From contig DATBLQ010000081.1 of the NCBI GenBank assembly GCA_036555325.1, positions 1-64,000 of the forward strand: DNA of 64,000 nt, in the 5' to 3' direction. Source of the DNA: DATBLQ01 sp036555325 (lineage in GTDB: Bacteria; Pseudomonadota; Alphaproteobacteria; Rhizobiales; Aestuariivirgaceae). Below the pieces are notes generated by a model. The model saw only the letters and a list, made by a program, of their open reading frames with translations. It ran no database searches and was not told the DNA's origin. This document shows, in pieces, positions 8,148-16,811 of this stretch. Each line of letters opens with the position of its first letter. The first letter of the stretch is position 1. Position numbers and translations under genes: made by a program.

Positions 8148-10088
8148 ATGATCACCCTGACATTTCCCGACGGCGCCAAGCGCCAATTCAGCACGCCGAC
8201 AACCGGCCGCGAAATTGCCGCCAGCATCGCCAAGTCGCTCGAAAAGAAAGCAGTCGCGATGGAGCTTGACGGCGAACTTCACGATCTCGCCGACCCCGTT
8301 TCATCGGATGCGGAGATCAAATTTGTCACACGCGACGATCCGCGCGCGCTTGAACTTATAAGACACGATAGCGCCCATGTCTTGGCAGAGGCCGTGCAGG
8401 AGCTTTTTCCCGGCACCCAAGTGACGATCGGACCTGTAATCGAAAACGGTTTTTACTATGACTTTTACCGCAACCAGCCGTTCACGCCGGACGATTTTCC
8501 CGCCATCGAAAAGAAAATGCGAGAGATCATCCGCCGTGACCGGCCCTTCACTAAATCCGTTCTCGACAGAGCTGCGGCGAGGGACTTTTTTCGCAAAAAA
8601 GGGGAAATGTTCAAGGTCGAATTGATTGATGCCATACCCCCGGACGAGGAAATTCGACTCTATGCTCAGGGCGACTGGGTCGATCTCTGTCGTGGTCCGC
8701 ACATGCCCTCCACCGGAAAAGTGGGGGACGCGTTCAAGCTGATGAAAGTCGCGGGCGCCTATTGGCGCGGCGATGCAAGAAATCCCATGTTGACCCGTAT
8801 TTACGGCACCGCTTGGGCCAATGCCGCAGACTTGGAAGCCTATCTGCACGCGCTCGAGGAAGCCGAGAAACGTGATCATCGAAAGCTGGGACGCGAAATG
8901 GATCTTTTCCATTTCCAGGAAGAAGGCCCGGGCGTGGCCTTTTGGCATCCCAAGGGGTGGACGATATTTCTCGAAATCGTCAACTACATGCGCCGCCGAC
9001 TCAAGAACGACTATGAGGAAGTGAATGCGCCGCAAATTCTAGACAAATCGCTGTGGGAAACTTCCGGCCACTGGGATTGGTATCGGGAAAACATGTTCTT
9101 CATCGAAACCGAAGACGAGCGTGTCTTCGCCATAAAGCCGATGAATTGCCCTGGCCATGTGCAGCTTTTCAAACACGGGCTCAAATCCTATCGTGACTTG
9201 CCGCTGCGGCTTGCCGAGTTCGGCATAGTTTCGCGCTATGAGCCTTCCGGCGCCCTCCATGGGTTGATGCGTGTGCGTGCCTTCACTCAGGATGACGCAC
9301 ATGTGTTCTGCACCGAGGACCAGCTGGCCGAAGAGTGCCTTAAGATCAATGATCTGATCCTTTCCGTGTACCGCGACTTTGGTTTCGATGAATTCGTGGT
9401 GAAGTTGTCAACACGGCCCGCCAAGCGGGTGGGTTCCGATGAGATGTGGGACCATGCCGAGGCAGTGATGGGCCGCGTGCTCAAGCAAATTGCCGAACAG
9501 TCTGGAGGCAAGATCGAAACCAGCGTCAATCCTGGCGAAGGCGCGTTTTACGGGCCGAAGTTCGAATACGTGCTGCGCGACGCCATCGGACGAGACTGGC
9601 AGTGCGGCACGACTCAGGTCGATTTCAACCTGCCGCAGCGGTTTGGTGCCTTTTACGTGGACAAGGACGGTGAAAAGAAAACCCCTGTGATGATTCACCG
9701 AGCAATCTGCGGTTCGATGGAGCGGTTTTTGGGCATCCTGCTCGAAAACTATGCGGGCGCATTGCCGCTGTGGCTGGCCCCGGTTCAAGTGGTCGTCGCG
9801 ACTATTGTCTCTGATGCCGACAGCTACGCCATGAGCCTCCTGACACGGCTGAAGGCCGCCGGGCTGCGTGCCGAAGCCGACGTGCGCAATGAGAAGATCA
9901 ACTACAAAGTGAGGGAACATTCCCTTGCCAAGGTTCCCGTGATCCTGGTTGTGGGAAAACGCGAGATGGAGGAGGGGGGTGTGAATATGCGTCGCTTTGG
10001 AAGCCAGCAGCAAAAATCGCTGCGCTTCGACGAAGCGCTGGAGGAGCTCGTTAGGGAGGCTGCACCGCCGGATTTGCGTCGGGTTTGA
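8148..10088 (+). CDS. thrS: Threonyl-tRNA synthetase
   Basis: ThrS charges tRNA-Thr. The 646-residue protein has an N-terminal TGS domain (about 1-60), the editing domain with HDSAH (His73 and His77) and the later CRGPHMPSTG, then the class II catalytic core with zinc-binding MNCPGH, and a C-terminal anticodon-binding domain from about 550. MITLTFPDG at 8148 is the family-typical start; the in-frame extension to 8091 is not conserved-looking. No T-box or leader peptide is evident in the 198-bp region upstream, as expected for a proteobacterium. Confidence 0.97.
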   Translation: MITLTFPDGAKRQFSTPTTGREIAASIAKSLEKKAVAMELDGELHDLADPVSSDAEIKFVTRDDPRALELIRHDSAHVLAEAVQELFPGTQVTIGPVIENGFYYDFYRNQPFTPDDFPAIEKKMREIIRRDRPFTKSVLDRAAARDFFRKKGEMFKVELIDAIPPDEEIRLYAQGDWVDLCRGPHMPSTGKVGDAFKLMKVAGAYWRGDARNPMLTRIYGTAWANAADLEAYLHALEEAEKRDHRKLGREMDLFHFQEEGPGVAFWHPKGWTIFLEIVNYMRRRLKNDYEEVNAPQILDKSLWETSGHWDWYRENMFFIETEDERVFAIKPMNCPGHVQLFKHGLKSYRDLPLRLAEFGIVSRYEPSGALHGLMRVRAFTQDDAHVFCTEDQLAEECLKINDLILSVYRDFGFDEFVVKLSTRPAKRVGSDEMWDHAEAVMGRVLKQIAEQSGGKIETSVNPGEGAFYGPKFEYVLRDAIGRDWQCGTTQVDFNLPQRFGAFYVDKDGEKKTPVMIHRAICGSMERFLGILLENYAGALPLWLAPVQVVVATIVSDADSYAMSLLTRLKAAGLRAEADVRNEKINYKVREHSLAKVPVILVVGKREMEEGGVNMRRFGSQQQKSLRFDEALEELVREAAPPDLRRV

Positions 10089-10134
10089 AAATTTCGACTA
10101 CGCAGCACCGGTGCCGCGAGTGTTGGGAGGTATC

Positions 10135-11073
10135 ATGGTCAAATACAGGTCAGACTTGCCACAGCTTCATGGACGGCTATTTCTCACTGATGGCGGAATC
10201 GAAACCTCGCTGATTTTCCTACAGGGTGTCGAACTTCCATATTTCGCCGCAGTAGACCTGTTGAAGGACGATAGTGGGCGTAATGCCCTGTGGACATACT
10301 ACTCGCCATATGTCGAACTTGCTGCCGCCAAAGGCTTCGGTTTCATCTTGGAAAGCCCCACATGGCGGGCAAGCCCGGATTGGGCCGAGAAGTTAGGCCA
10401 CAGCCTCGATTCATTTGATGAGCTTAACAGAAAAGCTATCAAGCTCATGGTTGATCTGCGTGATCGATACGAAACGAAAAAGTCTCCCATGGTCATCAGC
10501 GGCTGCATCGGACCGCGCGGCGACGGTTACGACGCAAGCAAGCTCATGACTCCGGAAGAGGCGGAGCACTATCACTCAAGGCAAGCGCGCATCTTCAGCC
10601 AAACTGAGGCTGACATGTTGACCGCCATCACCATGACCAATGTGAACGAGGCGATTGGCGTCGTGCGGGCCGCCAAGGCGATACGCATGCCGGTTGCAAT
10701 TTCTTTCACGCTGGAGACCGACGGTACGCTGCCAACGGGTCAATCGCTCGAAGACGCCATCGCCGCGGTCGACGATGCGACAGCCAGCTCTGCTGCCTAT
10801 TTCATGATCAATTGTGCTCATCCAACACATTTCGAAGATGTCGTGAAAACCAAGCGGCCCTGGACCAAGCGGATTCGCGGCATCCGTGCCAATGCTTCCA
10901 AGCGCAGCCACGCCGAGCTGGACAACGCCACTGACCTCGACGCGGGTGATCCTGTCGAACTTGGAATGCAGTATCAGGATCTTCGAAAAATGCTTCCGAA
11001 ATTGACCGTTCTCGGTGGCTGCTGCGGCACCGACCATAGGCACATTGCCGAGATAGCAAAGACGGTGGCTTAA
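10135..11073 (+). CDS. Homocysteine S-methyltransferase family protein
   Basis: This 312-residue enzyme has the Pfam S-methyl_trans fold. LFLTDGGIETSLIF lies at the N-terminus, NCAHPTHF carries the first zinc Cys and GGCCGTDHRHI the last two, so the zinc site is intact. Family members transfer methyl groups from S-methylmethionine or betaines to homocysteine; the donor here is unknown. ATG 10135 follows a TTGGGAGG Shine-Dalgarno sequence. The stop TAA shares a TTAA palindrome (11070-11073) with the stop of the convergent gene. Confidence 0.85.
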   Translation: MVKYRSDLPQLHGRLFLTDGGIETSLIFLQGVELPYFAAVDLLKDDSGRNALWTYYSPYVELAAAKGFGFILESPTWRASPDWAEKLGHSLDSFDELNRKAIKLMVDLRDRYETKKSPMVISGCIGPRGDGYDASKLMTPEEAEHYHSRQARIFSQTEADMLTAITMTNVNEAIGVVRAAKAIRMPVAISFTLETDGTLPTGQSLEDAIAAVDDATASSAAYFMINCAHPTHFEDVVKTKRPWTKRIRGIRANASKRSHAELDNATDLDAGDPVELGMQYQDLRKMLPKLTVLGGCCGTDHRHIAEIAKTVA

Positions 11074-12014
11074 GGCTTGAGCGTAAGCTGTACTCGTTCG
11101 CCAGCCGAGATACTGAAGCTGTGTGAAAATGTGGCTGAACCACTAGCCGCCTTCGCCCGATAGTTGCCCGGCGCCAAAACAAAATCCGGTGCAGCACCGT
11201 CGGCGGTGGCGGCAATGCGTCCGGCGCTGTCGAGGATTTCCCATGTCACTCGGGAGCCTTCGCCGGCTTGCACAGCCAGACTGGCAATGCCGGCCCGATG
11301 GTCGATTTCCGCAGCGCTAAGTATACCGGGCTTGACATCTATATCCGTGCGGGCCACCGCGTTGCCGGGAGCTATACGGCTTTCTATCCGGTAACGCCCG
11401 GCAGGCAGCCTTAAAAGTTCGCCTGGCACTGCATTTTCGGCAACCAGTCGCATGCGATTGGAGCCGGACAGGGAATAGATGCGGTGAGAAGTCTGGAAGA
11501 TTATTGGTGTCGAGGAAGTCAAGCGGGTAAGCACGCGCAACCCACCGACGTTTAGAGTGAAGGCGATCGACTGTCGCCGCATAGGCTCAAGGGTGATAAT
11601 GCGGGAAAATCGGGCGTAGCCGTATTCGATGTCGATGCGATAGTCGCCAGGAAGCGTAACGACGTCCGCAATCGAAACGCTACCTTCGAAGATGAGTTCC
11701 CCGCCGCCCTCGCCAGCTGTCAGTAAGCGGATTATACGCCATGAGACCGGTCGAGTGATGATCCCACCGTGGTCCTCCAGCCGGGCCGCCAACTCGAAAC
11801 CTTCAGTTCCGGGCCTCGTCACGAAGCTTCGTTGCTCGTAGGGAGCTTCCGGTAGGGGCAGCGCTCCGGTTATTTCCGGCGAGGAGAGTGGTGGGGTTGC
11901 CGCGCCAGTTTCCTGGGCGCCGGACAGCACACTCACAGCCAAAAAAGTTAGGGTCACCGCCCCTAAACGGTGACCCCGCAACAATTGCATGGCACGGCTC
12001 AGCGCCTTGTGCAT
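11070..12014 (-). CDS. Secreted or membrane-anchored hypothetical protein, beta-rich
   Basis: This 314-residue protein is of no recognised family. Residues 1-40 look like a signal peptide or anchor with a positively charged start and the core VTLTFLAVSVLSGA. The rest repeats a pattern of beta-sandwich-like segments, each with the theme LPAGRYRIES / LAPGNYRAKA / LPGDYRIDIE, about four copies, reminiscent of carboxypeptidase-regulatory or PEGA-like folds on the cell surface. ATG 12014 is preferred; GTG 12020 is possible. A perfect CtrA box lies about 90 bp upstream (12106-12121), so cell-cycle control is plausible. The stop overlaps the stop of the convergent methyltransferase gene. Confidence 0.6.
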   Translation of the reverse strand: MHKALSRAMQLLRGHRLGAVTLTFLAVSVLSGAQETGAATPPLSSPEITGALPLPEAPYEQRSFVTRPGTEGFELAARLEDHGGIITRPVSWRIIRLLTAGEGGGELIFEGSVSIADVVTLPGDYRIDIEYGYARFSRIITLEPMRRQSIAFTLNVGGLRVLTRLTSSTPIIFQTSHRIYSLSGSNRMRLVAENAVPGELLRLPAGRYRIESRIAPGNAVARTDIDVKPGILSAAEIDHRAGIASLAVQAGEGSRVTWEILDSAGRIAATADGAAPDFVLAPGNYRAKAASGSATFSHSFSISAGERVQLTLKP

Positions 12015-12105
12015 GCCCACACCCCATTAGACTTATGCGAACCCCCGACCATTCCGGTCGGCGTGTTATCCCTCGCACGGGGAAACAGGGCCGGCAACGA
12101 CATGC

Positions 12106-12121
12106 TTAATTTTGGGTTAAC
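12106..12121. promoter_or_regulatory. Candidate CtrA binding site TTAA-N7-TTAAC
   Basis: The sequence TTAA, seven bases (TTTTGGG), then TTAAC matches the alphaproteobacterial CtrA consensus exactly. It lies in the 198-bp divergent gap between the secreted hypothetical gene (minus, start 12014) and the nitroreductase gene (plus, start 12213). Distance fits control of either gene. Binding is inferred from the motif only. Confidence 0.55.
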
Positions 12122-12212
12122 GGCAACGCGCTAATTTGAGCTGCTTGACAATCAACTATGTCTCATCCAGCAGTTTCCGGCCCGCTTCCACGGCAGCCCT
12201 TCGGGACCTCTG

Positions 12213-12797
12213 ATGACACTGAACGACCCAAGAACCGGCCTGAGCCTGCTTTGCACACGTCGATCCGCATCCGTCAAGGCCATGGCGGAACCTGGTCCTA
12301 CGGCGGATCAAATAAGCCAAATCCTGAAAATCGCTGTGAGAGTTCCCGATCACGGCAAGCTGCAGCCTTGGCGTTTTATTTTGTTTCAGGGCGAGGCGAG
12401 AAAGAAATTTGGTGAGAAACTTGCAAAGCGGTGGGCAAAGCTTCACCCGGACCATTCCGCCGAGTCCCTCGATTTCTGGCGCAATTTCTTCCTGCGGGCG
12501 CCAACGGTAATCGCATTGGTGTCGCGCTCCGCTCCCCACCCGAAGATTCCCGAGTGGGAACAGCAGTTGTCCGCAGGGGCAGTCGGCCTGAGTATGCTTT
12601 TGGCCGCCACGGCCCTTGGACTCGGCTGCCAGTGGAACACAGATTGGTGTGCCTATGATCTTGAAATGGCGCAGGTGATGAATCTTCAACCGCACGAACG
12701 GATAGCGGGATTTTTCTACCTCGGTACGCCGACCGAACCCATTGAGGACAGGCCGCGGCCTAATCCCGAAACCCTGCTCACTCGCTGGACCGGCTGA
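12213..12797 (+). CDS. Nitroreductase family protein (YdjA-like)
   Basis: This 194-residue FMN-dependent oxidoreductase has the YdjA-type layout: an N-terminal LLCTRRSASVKAM segment with the FMN-phosphate-binding RRS, PDHGKLQPWRFILF in the first third, and the GLGCQWNTDWCAYD region before the C-terminal GTPTEP. Members reduce nitro groups or other small electrophiles with NAD(P)H. ATG 12213 is used because the RRS motif must be included. It is followed after 5 bp by a HAD gene and then a flavin reductase gene, which suggests one operon of small redox or repair enzymes. Confidence 0.85.
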   Translation: MTLNDPRTGLSLLCTRRSASVKAMAEPGPTADQISQILKIAVRVPDHGKLQPWRFILFQGEARKKFGEKLAKRWAKLHPDHSAESLDFWRNFFLRAPTVIALVSRSAPHPKIPEWEQQLSAGAVGLSMLLAATALGLGCQWNTDWCAYDLEMAQVMNLQPHERIAGFFYLGTPTEPIEDRPRPNPETLLTRWTG

Positions 12798-12802
12798 AAT
12801 CC

Positions 12803-13507
12803 ATGGCGATCAAGGGTCTCCTCTTCGACAAGGACGGTACGCTGATCGATATTATTGGAACTTGGCTACCCGTCTATCGCGAAATACTGGCCGAGGCATT
12901 CCCGGCGAGCGAGTCGCTGCGAGAGGCGGTGTTGCTTCAATCCGGCTACGACCCGCAAGCAAACAACTTCAAGGCCGACTCGCTGATGGCTGTCGGCACC
13001 ACCGATCAACTCGTCGATCACTGGTGGCCGGGCCTTCCGCCCCGGGAGCGTCAGGCGATGATCAACCGGGTCGACACGGAATTTAGCGAGAGATCTCTGA
13101 AGCATTTGCGGCCGCTGATCCCGCTGGAACCGCTATTTCGTCAACTCAAGACAAAAGGTATCAAGCTCGGCATAGCTACCAACGATAATGAACAGTCGGC
13201 GCGCAATCACGTAAGTTTGCTGAACGTCGAGCAACTCGTCGACTTCGTCGCCGGCTACGATTCCGTAGCCCGGGCCAAACCCGCCGATGACATGGTACAT
13301 GCCTTCTGTGATGCTTGCGGGCTTTCTCCCGGCGAGGTGGCGGTCGTCGGCGACAATCCCCATGATTTGGAAATGGCGCATCGTGCCGGCGCTGGCCTCG
13401 CTATCGGCGTCTTGAGCGGTAACGGCACGCTTTCTGATTTCGGGGCGTTGGCCGACGTAGTGCTCGGCAGCATTGGTGAGCTTCCTGCCTATCTGGAGCG
13501 CCTTTAG
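12803..13507 (+). CDS. HAD-superfamily phosphatase, phosphoglycolate phosphatase-like
   Basis: This 234-residue haloacid dehalogenase-type hydrolase carries motif I FDKDGTL (catalytic Asp pair), motif II in LGIATND, Lys in ARAKPADDM and motif IV VVGDNPHDLEMA. An alpha-helical cap (about residues 20-80) is present, as in Gph-type enzymes. The substrate cannot be set from sequence. The next gene starts directly after its stop (TAGATG), so the two are almost certainly co-translated. Confidence 0.85.
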   Translation: MAIKGLLFDKDGTLIDIIGTWLPVYREILAEAFPASESLREAVLLQSGYDPQANNFKADSLMAVGTTDQLVDHWWPGLPPRERQAMINRVDTEFSERSLKHLRPLIPLEPLFRQLKTKGIKLGIATNDNEQSARNHVSLLNVEQLVDFVAGYDSVARAKPADDMVHAFCDACGLSPGEVAVVGDNPHDLEMAHRAGAGLAIGVLSGNGTLSDFGALADVVLGSIGELPAYLERL

Positions 13508-14104
13508 ATGTTCTACGACGCCATCGAAAATCGGCATGGATTTCCCAACGACCCGTTCAAGGCCCTTGTGGCTCCGCGGCCCATCGGCTGGATTTCGACA
13601 CTTGCCCCGAGCGGCGTGGCAAATCTGGCGCCCTATAGTTTTTTCAATGCCATGGCCGAGCAGCCCTTTTATGTCGTTTTCGGGTCCAATGGGCGTAAAC
13701 ACACATTAAGCAACATAGAAGCCACCGGAGAATTTGCAGTCAATTTGGCTACCTGGCATCTGCGCGAGGCGGTAAACGCCTCGTCGGCACGGGTGCCCGC
13801 GGAAGTGGATGAATTCGAGCTTGCCGGCTTGGAGAAAGCGCCTTGCCGGATTATCAAGTGTCCGCGTGTGGCGAGATCGCCTGCGACGTTCGAGTGCAGA
13901 AAGTTCAAGATCATAGAATTGCCGGGCGACAATGACCTGGCGCAGAATTTCCTGACCGTCGGACGCGTTGTCGGCATTCACATCGACGATCAATTCATCA
14001 CCGAGGGCAGAGTGGATACCGCGGCGATGAAGCTCATTGCGCGGCTCGGGTATAGCGAATACGCCACTGTATCTGAGGCGTGGCGCATGCGGCGGCCAGA
14101 CTGA
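13508..14104 (+). CDS. Flavin reductase-like / FMN-binding split-barrel protein
   Basis: This 198-residue protein carries the flavin-reductase-like split-barrel pattern: ALVAPRPIGWISTL near the start, NLAPYSFFNAMAEQPFYVVF, then EFAVNLATWHLREAVNASSA. These proteins bind FMN and either reduce it with NAD(P)H or act on unknown substrates. Its ATG abuts the HAD stop codon. It converges with pncA, with 44 bp between the stops. Confidence 0.85.
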   Translation: MFYDAIENRHGFPNDPFKALVAPRPIGWISTLAPSGVANLAPYSFFNAMAEQPFYVVFGSNGRKHTLSNIEATGEFAVNLATWHLREAVNASSARVPAEVDEFELAGLEKAPCRIIKCPRVARSPATFECRKFKIIELPGDNDLAQNFLTVGRVVGIHIDDQFITEGRVDTAAMKLIARLGYSEYATVSEAWRMRRPD

Positions 14105-14148
14105 CGGTGCCTTATTCCTCGTTCGAGCGGCCCGGAACTCGCCAGCGG

Positions 14149-14757
14149 TTATGCATTGACAACCTTCACCCCTGCCTTCGCCCACTCTTGCTTCATACGG
14201 GCTAGCGAACCTTGCAGGTCGATAGCGCGGCAGGCGTTCTCGATCACCGTAACGCCGAAACTAAGCTTCCGCGCATCGATTGCCGAGAAGCCTACGCAAA
14301 AATCGGTGGCTAGGCCAGCCAAGAAAAGCTCTTGAATTCCACGCTCTTTCAGGTACCCACCGAGACCTGTCGGCGTTGCCCGATCGTTTTCAAAGAACGC
14401 CGAATAGCTGTCGATACCACGGCGAAACCCCTTTCGCACGATGAGCTCGGCCTTGCTCCAGGCAAGTTGGGGATGAAACTCAGCGCCCGCGGAGCCCTGG
14501 ACGCAATGATCTGGCCAAAGTGTTTGCGAACCATAATCGACCTGGATCGTTTCGAACGGCTTGCGGGCCGAATGCTGCGAGGCAAAGGATTTGTGATCGG
14601 CTGGATGCCAATCTTGGGTCAACACGACATGATCATGCTCTCTAGTCAAGCGATTGATCAGCGGCACGACTTCATGTCCTCCTTGGACAGCCAGCGCGCC
14701 GCCGGGGCAAAAATCGTTCTGCACGTCGATTACGATAAGGGCGTTTTCGCCTGCCAT
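14149..14757 (-). CDS. pncA: Nicotinamidase / pyrazinamidase
   Basis: PncA converts nicotinamide to nicotinate in NAD salvage. The 202-residue protein shows VIDVQNDFCPGGAL with catalytic Asp, DWHPADHKSF with metal ligands, the Lys in VRKGF, and LATDFCVGFSA with the catalytic Cys. It is the last gene of a minus-strand run maoC - citE-like - pncA (6 bp gap). NAD kinase lies 5 kb away but is not in this operon. Confidence 0.95.
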   Translation of the reverse strand: MAGENALIVIDVQNDFCPGGALAVQGGHEVVPLINRLTREHDHVVLTQDWHPADHKSFASQHSARKPFETIQVDYGSQTLWPDHCVQGSAGAEFHPQLAWSKAELIVRKGFRRGIDSYSAFFENDRATPTGLGGYLKERGIQELFLAGLATDFCVGFSAIDARKLSFGVTVIENACRAIDLQGSLARMKQEWAKAGVKVVNA

Positions 14758-14763
14758 CGGGTA

Positions 14764-15609
14764 TCACCTTGTCAGTGCCGCGCGTGCAAGAAGCCGTTCC
14801 GCCCGGCGCAAGTGTGGAACGTCGAGCATCTCGCCGTCGAGCCCGATCACCCCGGAATCCCCGGCTTCGGCGAAGGCAGCGATGATTCGTCTGGCGAATT
14901 CGATTTCCTTTGCGGTCGGGGTAAAGACTCTATTGATGATTGGAATCTGGTCGGGATGTATCGCAAGTTTTGCTGAGAACCCGTCACGCGCCGCCGCCTT
15001 GGCTTCCTCCTCGAGCCCATTAAGATCGCGATACGCAGTATAGACTGCATCGATTGGTTCGACACCGGCGGCGCGGGCTGCAATCAGACACAAGCTTCGC
15101 GCCAGGCGATATGGGTCGGTATAGCCGCCACCAGTGTCGCGATTCGTTGCCGCCCCGAGCTCAACCGAAAGATCCTCACCACCCCAGGCAAGCCCCAGGA
15201 GCGCCTGGCCCGCACCGCAATAAGAACCCATATCAAGGAGTGACGATGCGGTTTCAGTGGCGATGGCAATGATGGGCACCACCGAACCCGTCATTGCAGC
15301 AAGTTTGAGAATATCTCGGCCGGATCTGGACTTCGGCAGAATAACGCCGTCGGGCCGGTTATGAGCGATAGCTTCGATATCGGCGTCGGCATGTCCCGAC
15401 GGAAAACTATTGATGCGGATGAAGATTTTGCCGCCGCGCCGGTCTCTCAAGATTGCGGCAGCCGTACTTCTGGCCGCAGCTTTGTTTGCCGATACGACGG
15501 AGTCCTCTAGATCAAGGATAACGACGTCAGCTTCCGACTTCAGCGCCTTGGCGATCTTTCGTTCATCATCAGCCGGCACGAAAAGCAACGACCGCAAGGC
15601 AAGGGTCAT
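14764..15609 (-). CDS. HpcH/HpaI (CitE-like) CoA-ester lyase
   Basis: This 281-residue TIM-barrel lyase begins SLLFVPADDERKIAKALKSEADVVILDLEDSV, which holds the CitE hallmark with a metal-binding Asp. GVILPKSRSGRDI and LLGLAWGGEDLSVELGA follow. Relatives cleave malyl-CoA, beta-methylmalyl-CoA or citramalyl-CoA. ATG 15609 shares ATGA with the maoC stop (4-bp overlap). A CoA lyase coupled to a MaoC hydratase resembles the mesaconyl-CoA hydratase plus methylmalyl-CoA lyase pairing, so a role in methylmalyl/mesaconyl-CoA chemistry is inferred. Confidence 0.8.
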   Translation of the reverse strand: MTLALRSLLFVPADDERKIAKALKSEADVVILDLEDSVVSANKAAARSTAAAILRDRRGGKIFIRINSFPSGHADADIEAIAHNRPDGVILPKSRSGRDILKLAAMTGSVVPIIAIATETASSLLDMGSYCGAGQALLGLAWGGEDLSVELGAATNRDTGGGYTDPYRLARSLCLIAARAAGVEPIDAVYTAYRDLNGLEEEAKAAARDGFSAKLAIHPDQIPIINRVFTPTAKEIEFARRIIAAFAEAGDSGVIGLDGEMLDVPHLRRAERLLARAALTR

Positions 15610-16064
15610 GAATCCACCGGACGCTTTCGCACGAACACCTGACGTTTGCATTCAGCGACCAAAGTGCCATCCTGTTTGTAGGCGCGATGATGGAACTCGG
15701 CAATGCCTGCATCGGGTCTGGATCGGCTTTCGCGCTTCTTCACGATTTCTGTTGTAACGTTGACGGTATCGCCCTGAAACAGGGGAGCGGGAAACTTTAC
15801 GTCCGTCATGCCCAGATTGGCGATGATCGTGCCGGCTGTCAGATCGTTCACGGATATCCCGATCATCAGGCCGAGGGTGAAAAGGCTGTTCATCAGCGGT
15901 TGGCCCCATTCGGACTTTGCTGCGAAATGACGGTCGATATGAAGCGGCTGCGGGTTTAGGGTCAGGGCGGAGAACAGGATGTTGTCCATCTCCGTGACTG
16001 TACGTGTAAGAGGATGTTGATAGAGCGCGCCCTCCTTGAGATCGTCAAACCACAGTCCTGCCAT
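15606..16064 (-). CDS. MaoC-like hotdog-fold enoyl-CoA hydratase
   Basis: This 152-residue protein has the MaoC hydratase pattern TLNPQPLHIDRHFAAKSEWGQPLMNSLFTLGL (catalytic Asp/His of the hydratase 2 motif, slightly modified). DVKFPAPLFQGDTV is the second hotdog strand. ATG 16064 (MAGLWFDD) is family-typical. It precedes the CitE-like lyase by a 4-bp overlap, so both are probably made together. The substrate is unknown. Confidence 0.8.
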   Translation of the reverse strand: MAGLWFDDLKEGALYQHPLTRTVTEMDNILFSALTLNPQPLHIDRHFAAKSEWGQPLMNSLFTLGLMIGISVNDLTAGTIIANLGMTDVKFPAPLFQGDTVNVTTEIVKKRESRSRPDAGIAEFHHRAYKQDGTLVAECKRQVFVRKRPVDS

Positions 16065-16248
16065 ACGAGCCTCCGCACTGCCCACATGCAATCATAACTG
16101 GTGCCGTCAAGGTTGCGAGTCGCAAAGCGAGTCGGTCCTTTTTGCCGCGTTGCCACGATTTCGCCACGTCGAGTGCGTGCCCGCAAGCCCATTGGATATA
16201 ACTGGAATCGTTGATGTTTTGCCGCTGTGAGGCGAAGACAACCTAACG

Positions 16249-16264
16249 TTAACTAGCGATTAAC
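16249..16264. promoter_or_regulatory. Candidate CtrA binding site upstream of the atypical receiver gene
   Basis: TTAA, seven bases (CTAGCGA), then TTAAC is an exact match to the CtrA consensus. It lies about 50-65 bp before the likely start of the receiver gene, a normal promoter-proximal position. The rest of the 250-bp gap to the maoC gene holds no recognisable gene. Confidence 0.65.
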
Positions 16265-16314
16265 CAAGAAAGCGCAGGACTTTCTCCTTGCGAGCATGAA
16301 CTACGGTGAAAGTG

Positions 16315-16716
16315 ATGAAGCCAATGGATCTCATGGAAATGCCGCAGTGTTTGATCATTTCGAGTGACGAGGACGATCGCCATGAGCTGGCGCGTATGCT
16401 TAAGTCCTATGACTTTGAACTTGCCATTGTCGAAAGCGCCGACCAGGGGTTGGCAATCTGCAAAGAGCGGACGCCCGATCTAGTCGTCATGTCGGAAACT
16501 CTCGAAGGAATCGAGAGTTACGAATTCATTCGCCAACTCCATCGGGCGCAGGAAGGCCATGCGCCAAAAGTTCTGGTGTTCGCCGAACGGCCCGATGCCA
16601 GCCTGATCGGTCGCGCCATTTGGAGCGGCGCATCGGAATGTTTCGTAAAGCCCTTCGATGCATCAATTATCGACCTGAAGCTTCGTCAGGTGGGTGCAAT
16701 ACAGGGCAGGGGCTGA
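16315..16716 (+). CDS. Atypical (pseudo-)receiver-domain protein without phosphoacceptor Asp
   Basis: This protein of about 133 residues is a single CheY-like receiver with no output domain. The acidic pocket (SSDEDD) and the conserved Lys (ECFVKPFD) are kept. The phosphoacceptor position, expected in DLVLMD-type context, reads DLVVMSETLEG, so Asp is replaced by Ser. The switch Thr region reads VLVFAERP, so Thr is also lost. It should not be phosphorylated in the usual way and may act as a constitutive or protein-binding adaptor. The start is uncertain (GTG 16306, ATG 16315 or ATG 16324). The perfect CtrA box upstream suggests cell-cycle-linked expression, by inference. Confidence 0.75.
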   Translation: MKPMDLMEMPQCLIISSDEDDRHELARMLKSYDFELAIVESADQGLAICKERTPDLVVMSETLEGIESYEFIRQLHRAQEGHAPKVLVFAERPDASLIGRAIWSGASECFVKPFDASIIDLKLRQVGAIQGRG

Positions 16717-16811
16717 AGTCCGCACTTAACCGCACTTAGGCGTCCGGGTCGCCCCAATTCTGTCAAGCTCGCCCTGCAAGCAACCGGTGCAAGTCGAACT
16801 GGGGACCAATC

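Noticed and set aside
9997..10134. Upstream extension of the homocysteine methyltransferase into thrS
   Set aside because: It lies inside the thrS 3' end in another frame. ATG 10135 with TTGGGAGG fits better.
16720..16740. Short tandem CGCACTTA words after the receiver gene
   Set aside because: There are only two imperfect copies, too short to call a repeat element.
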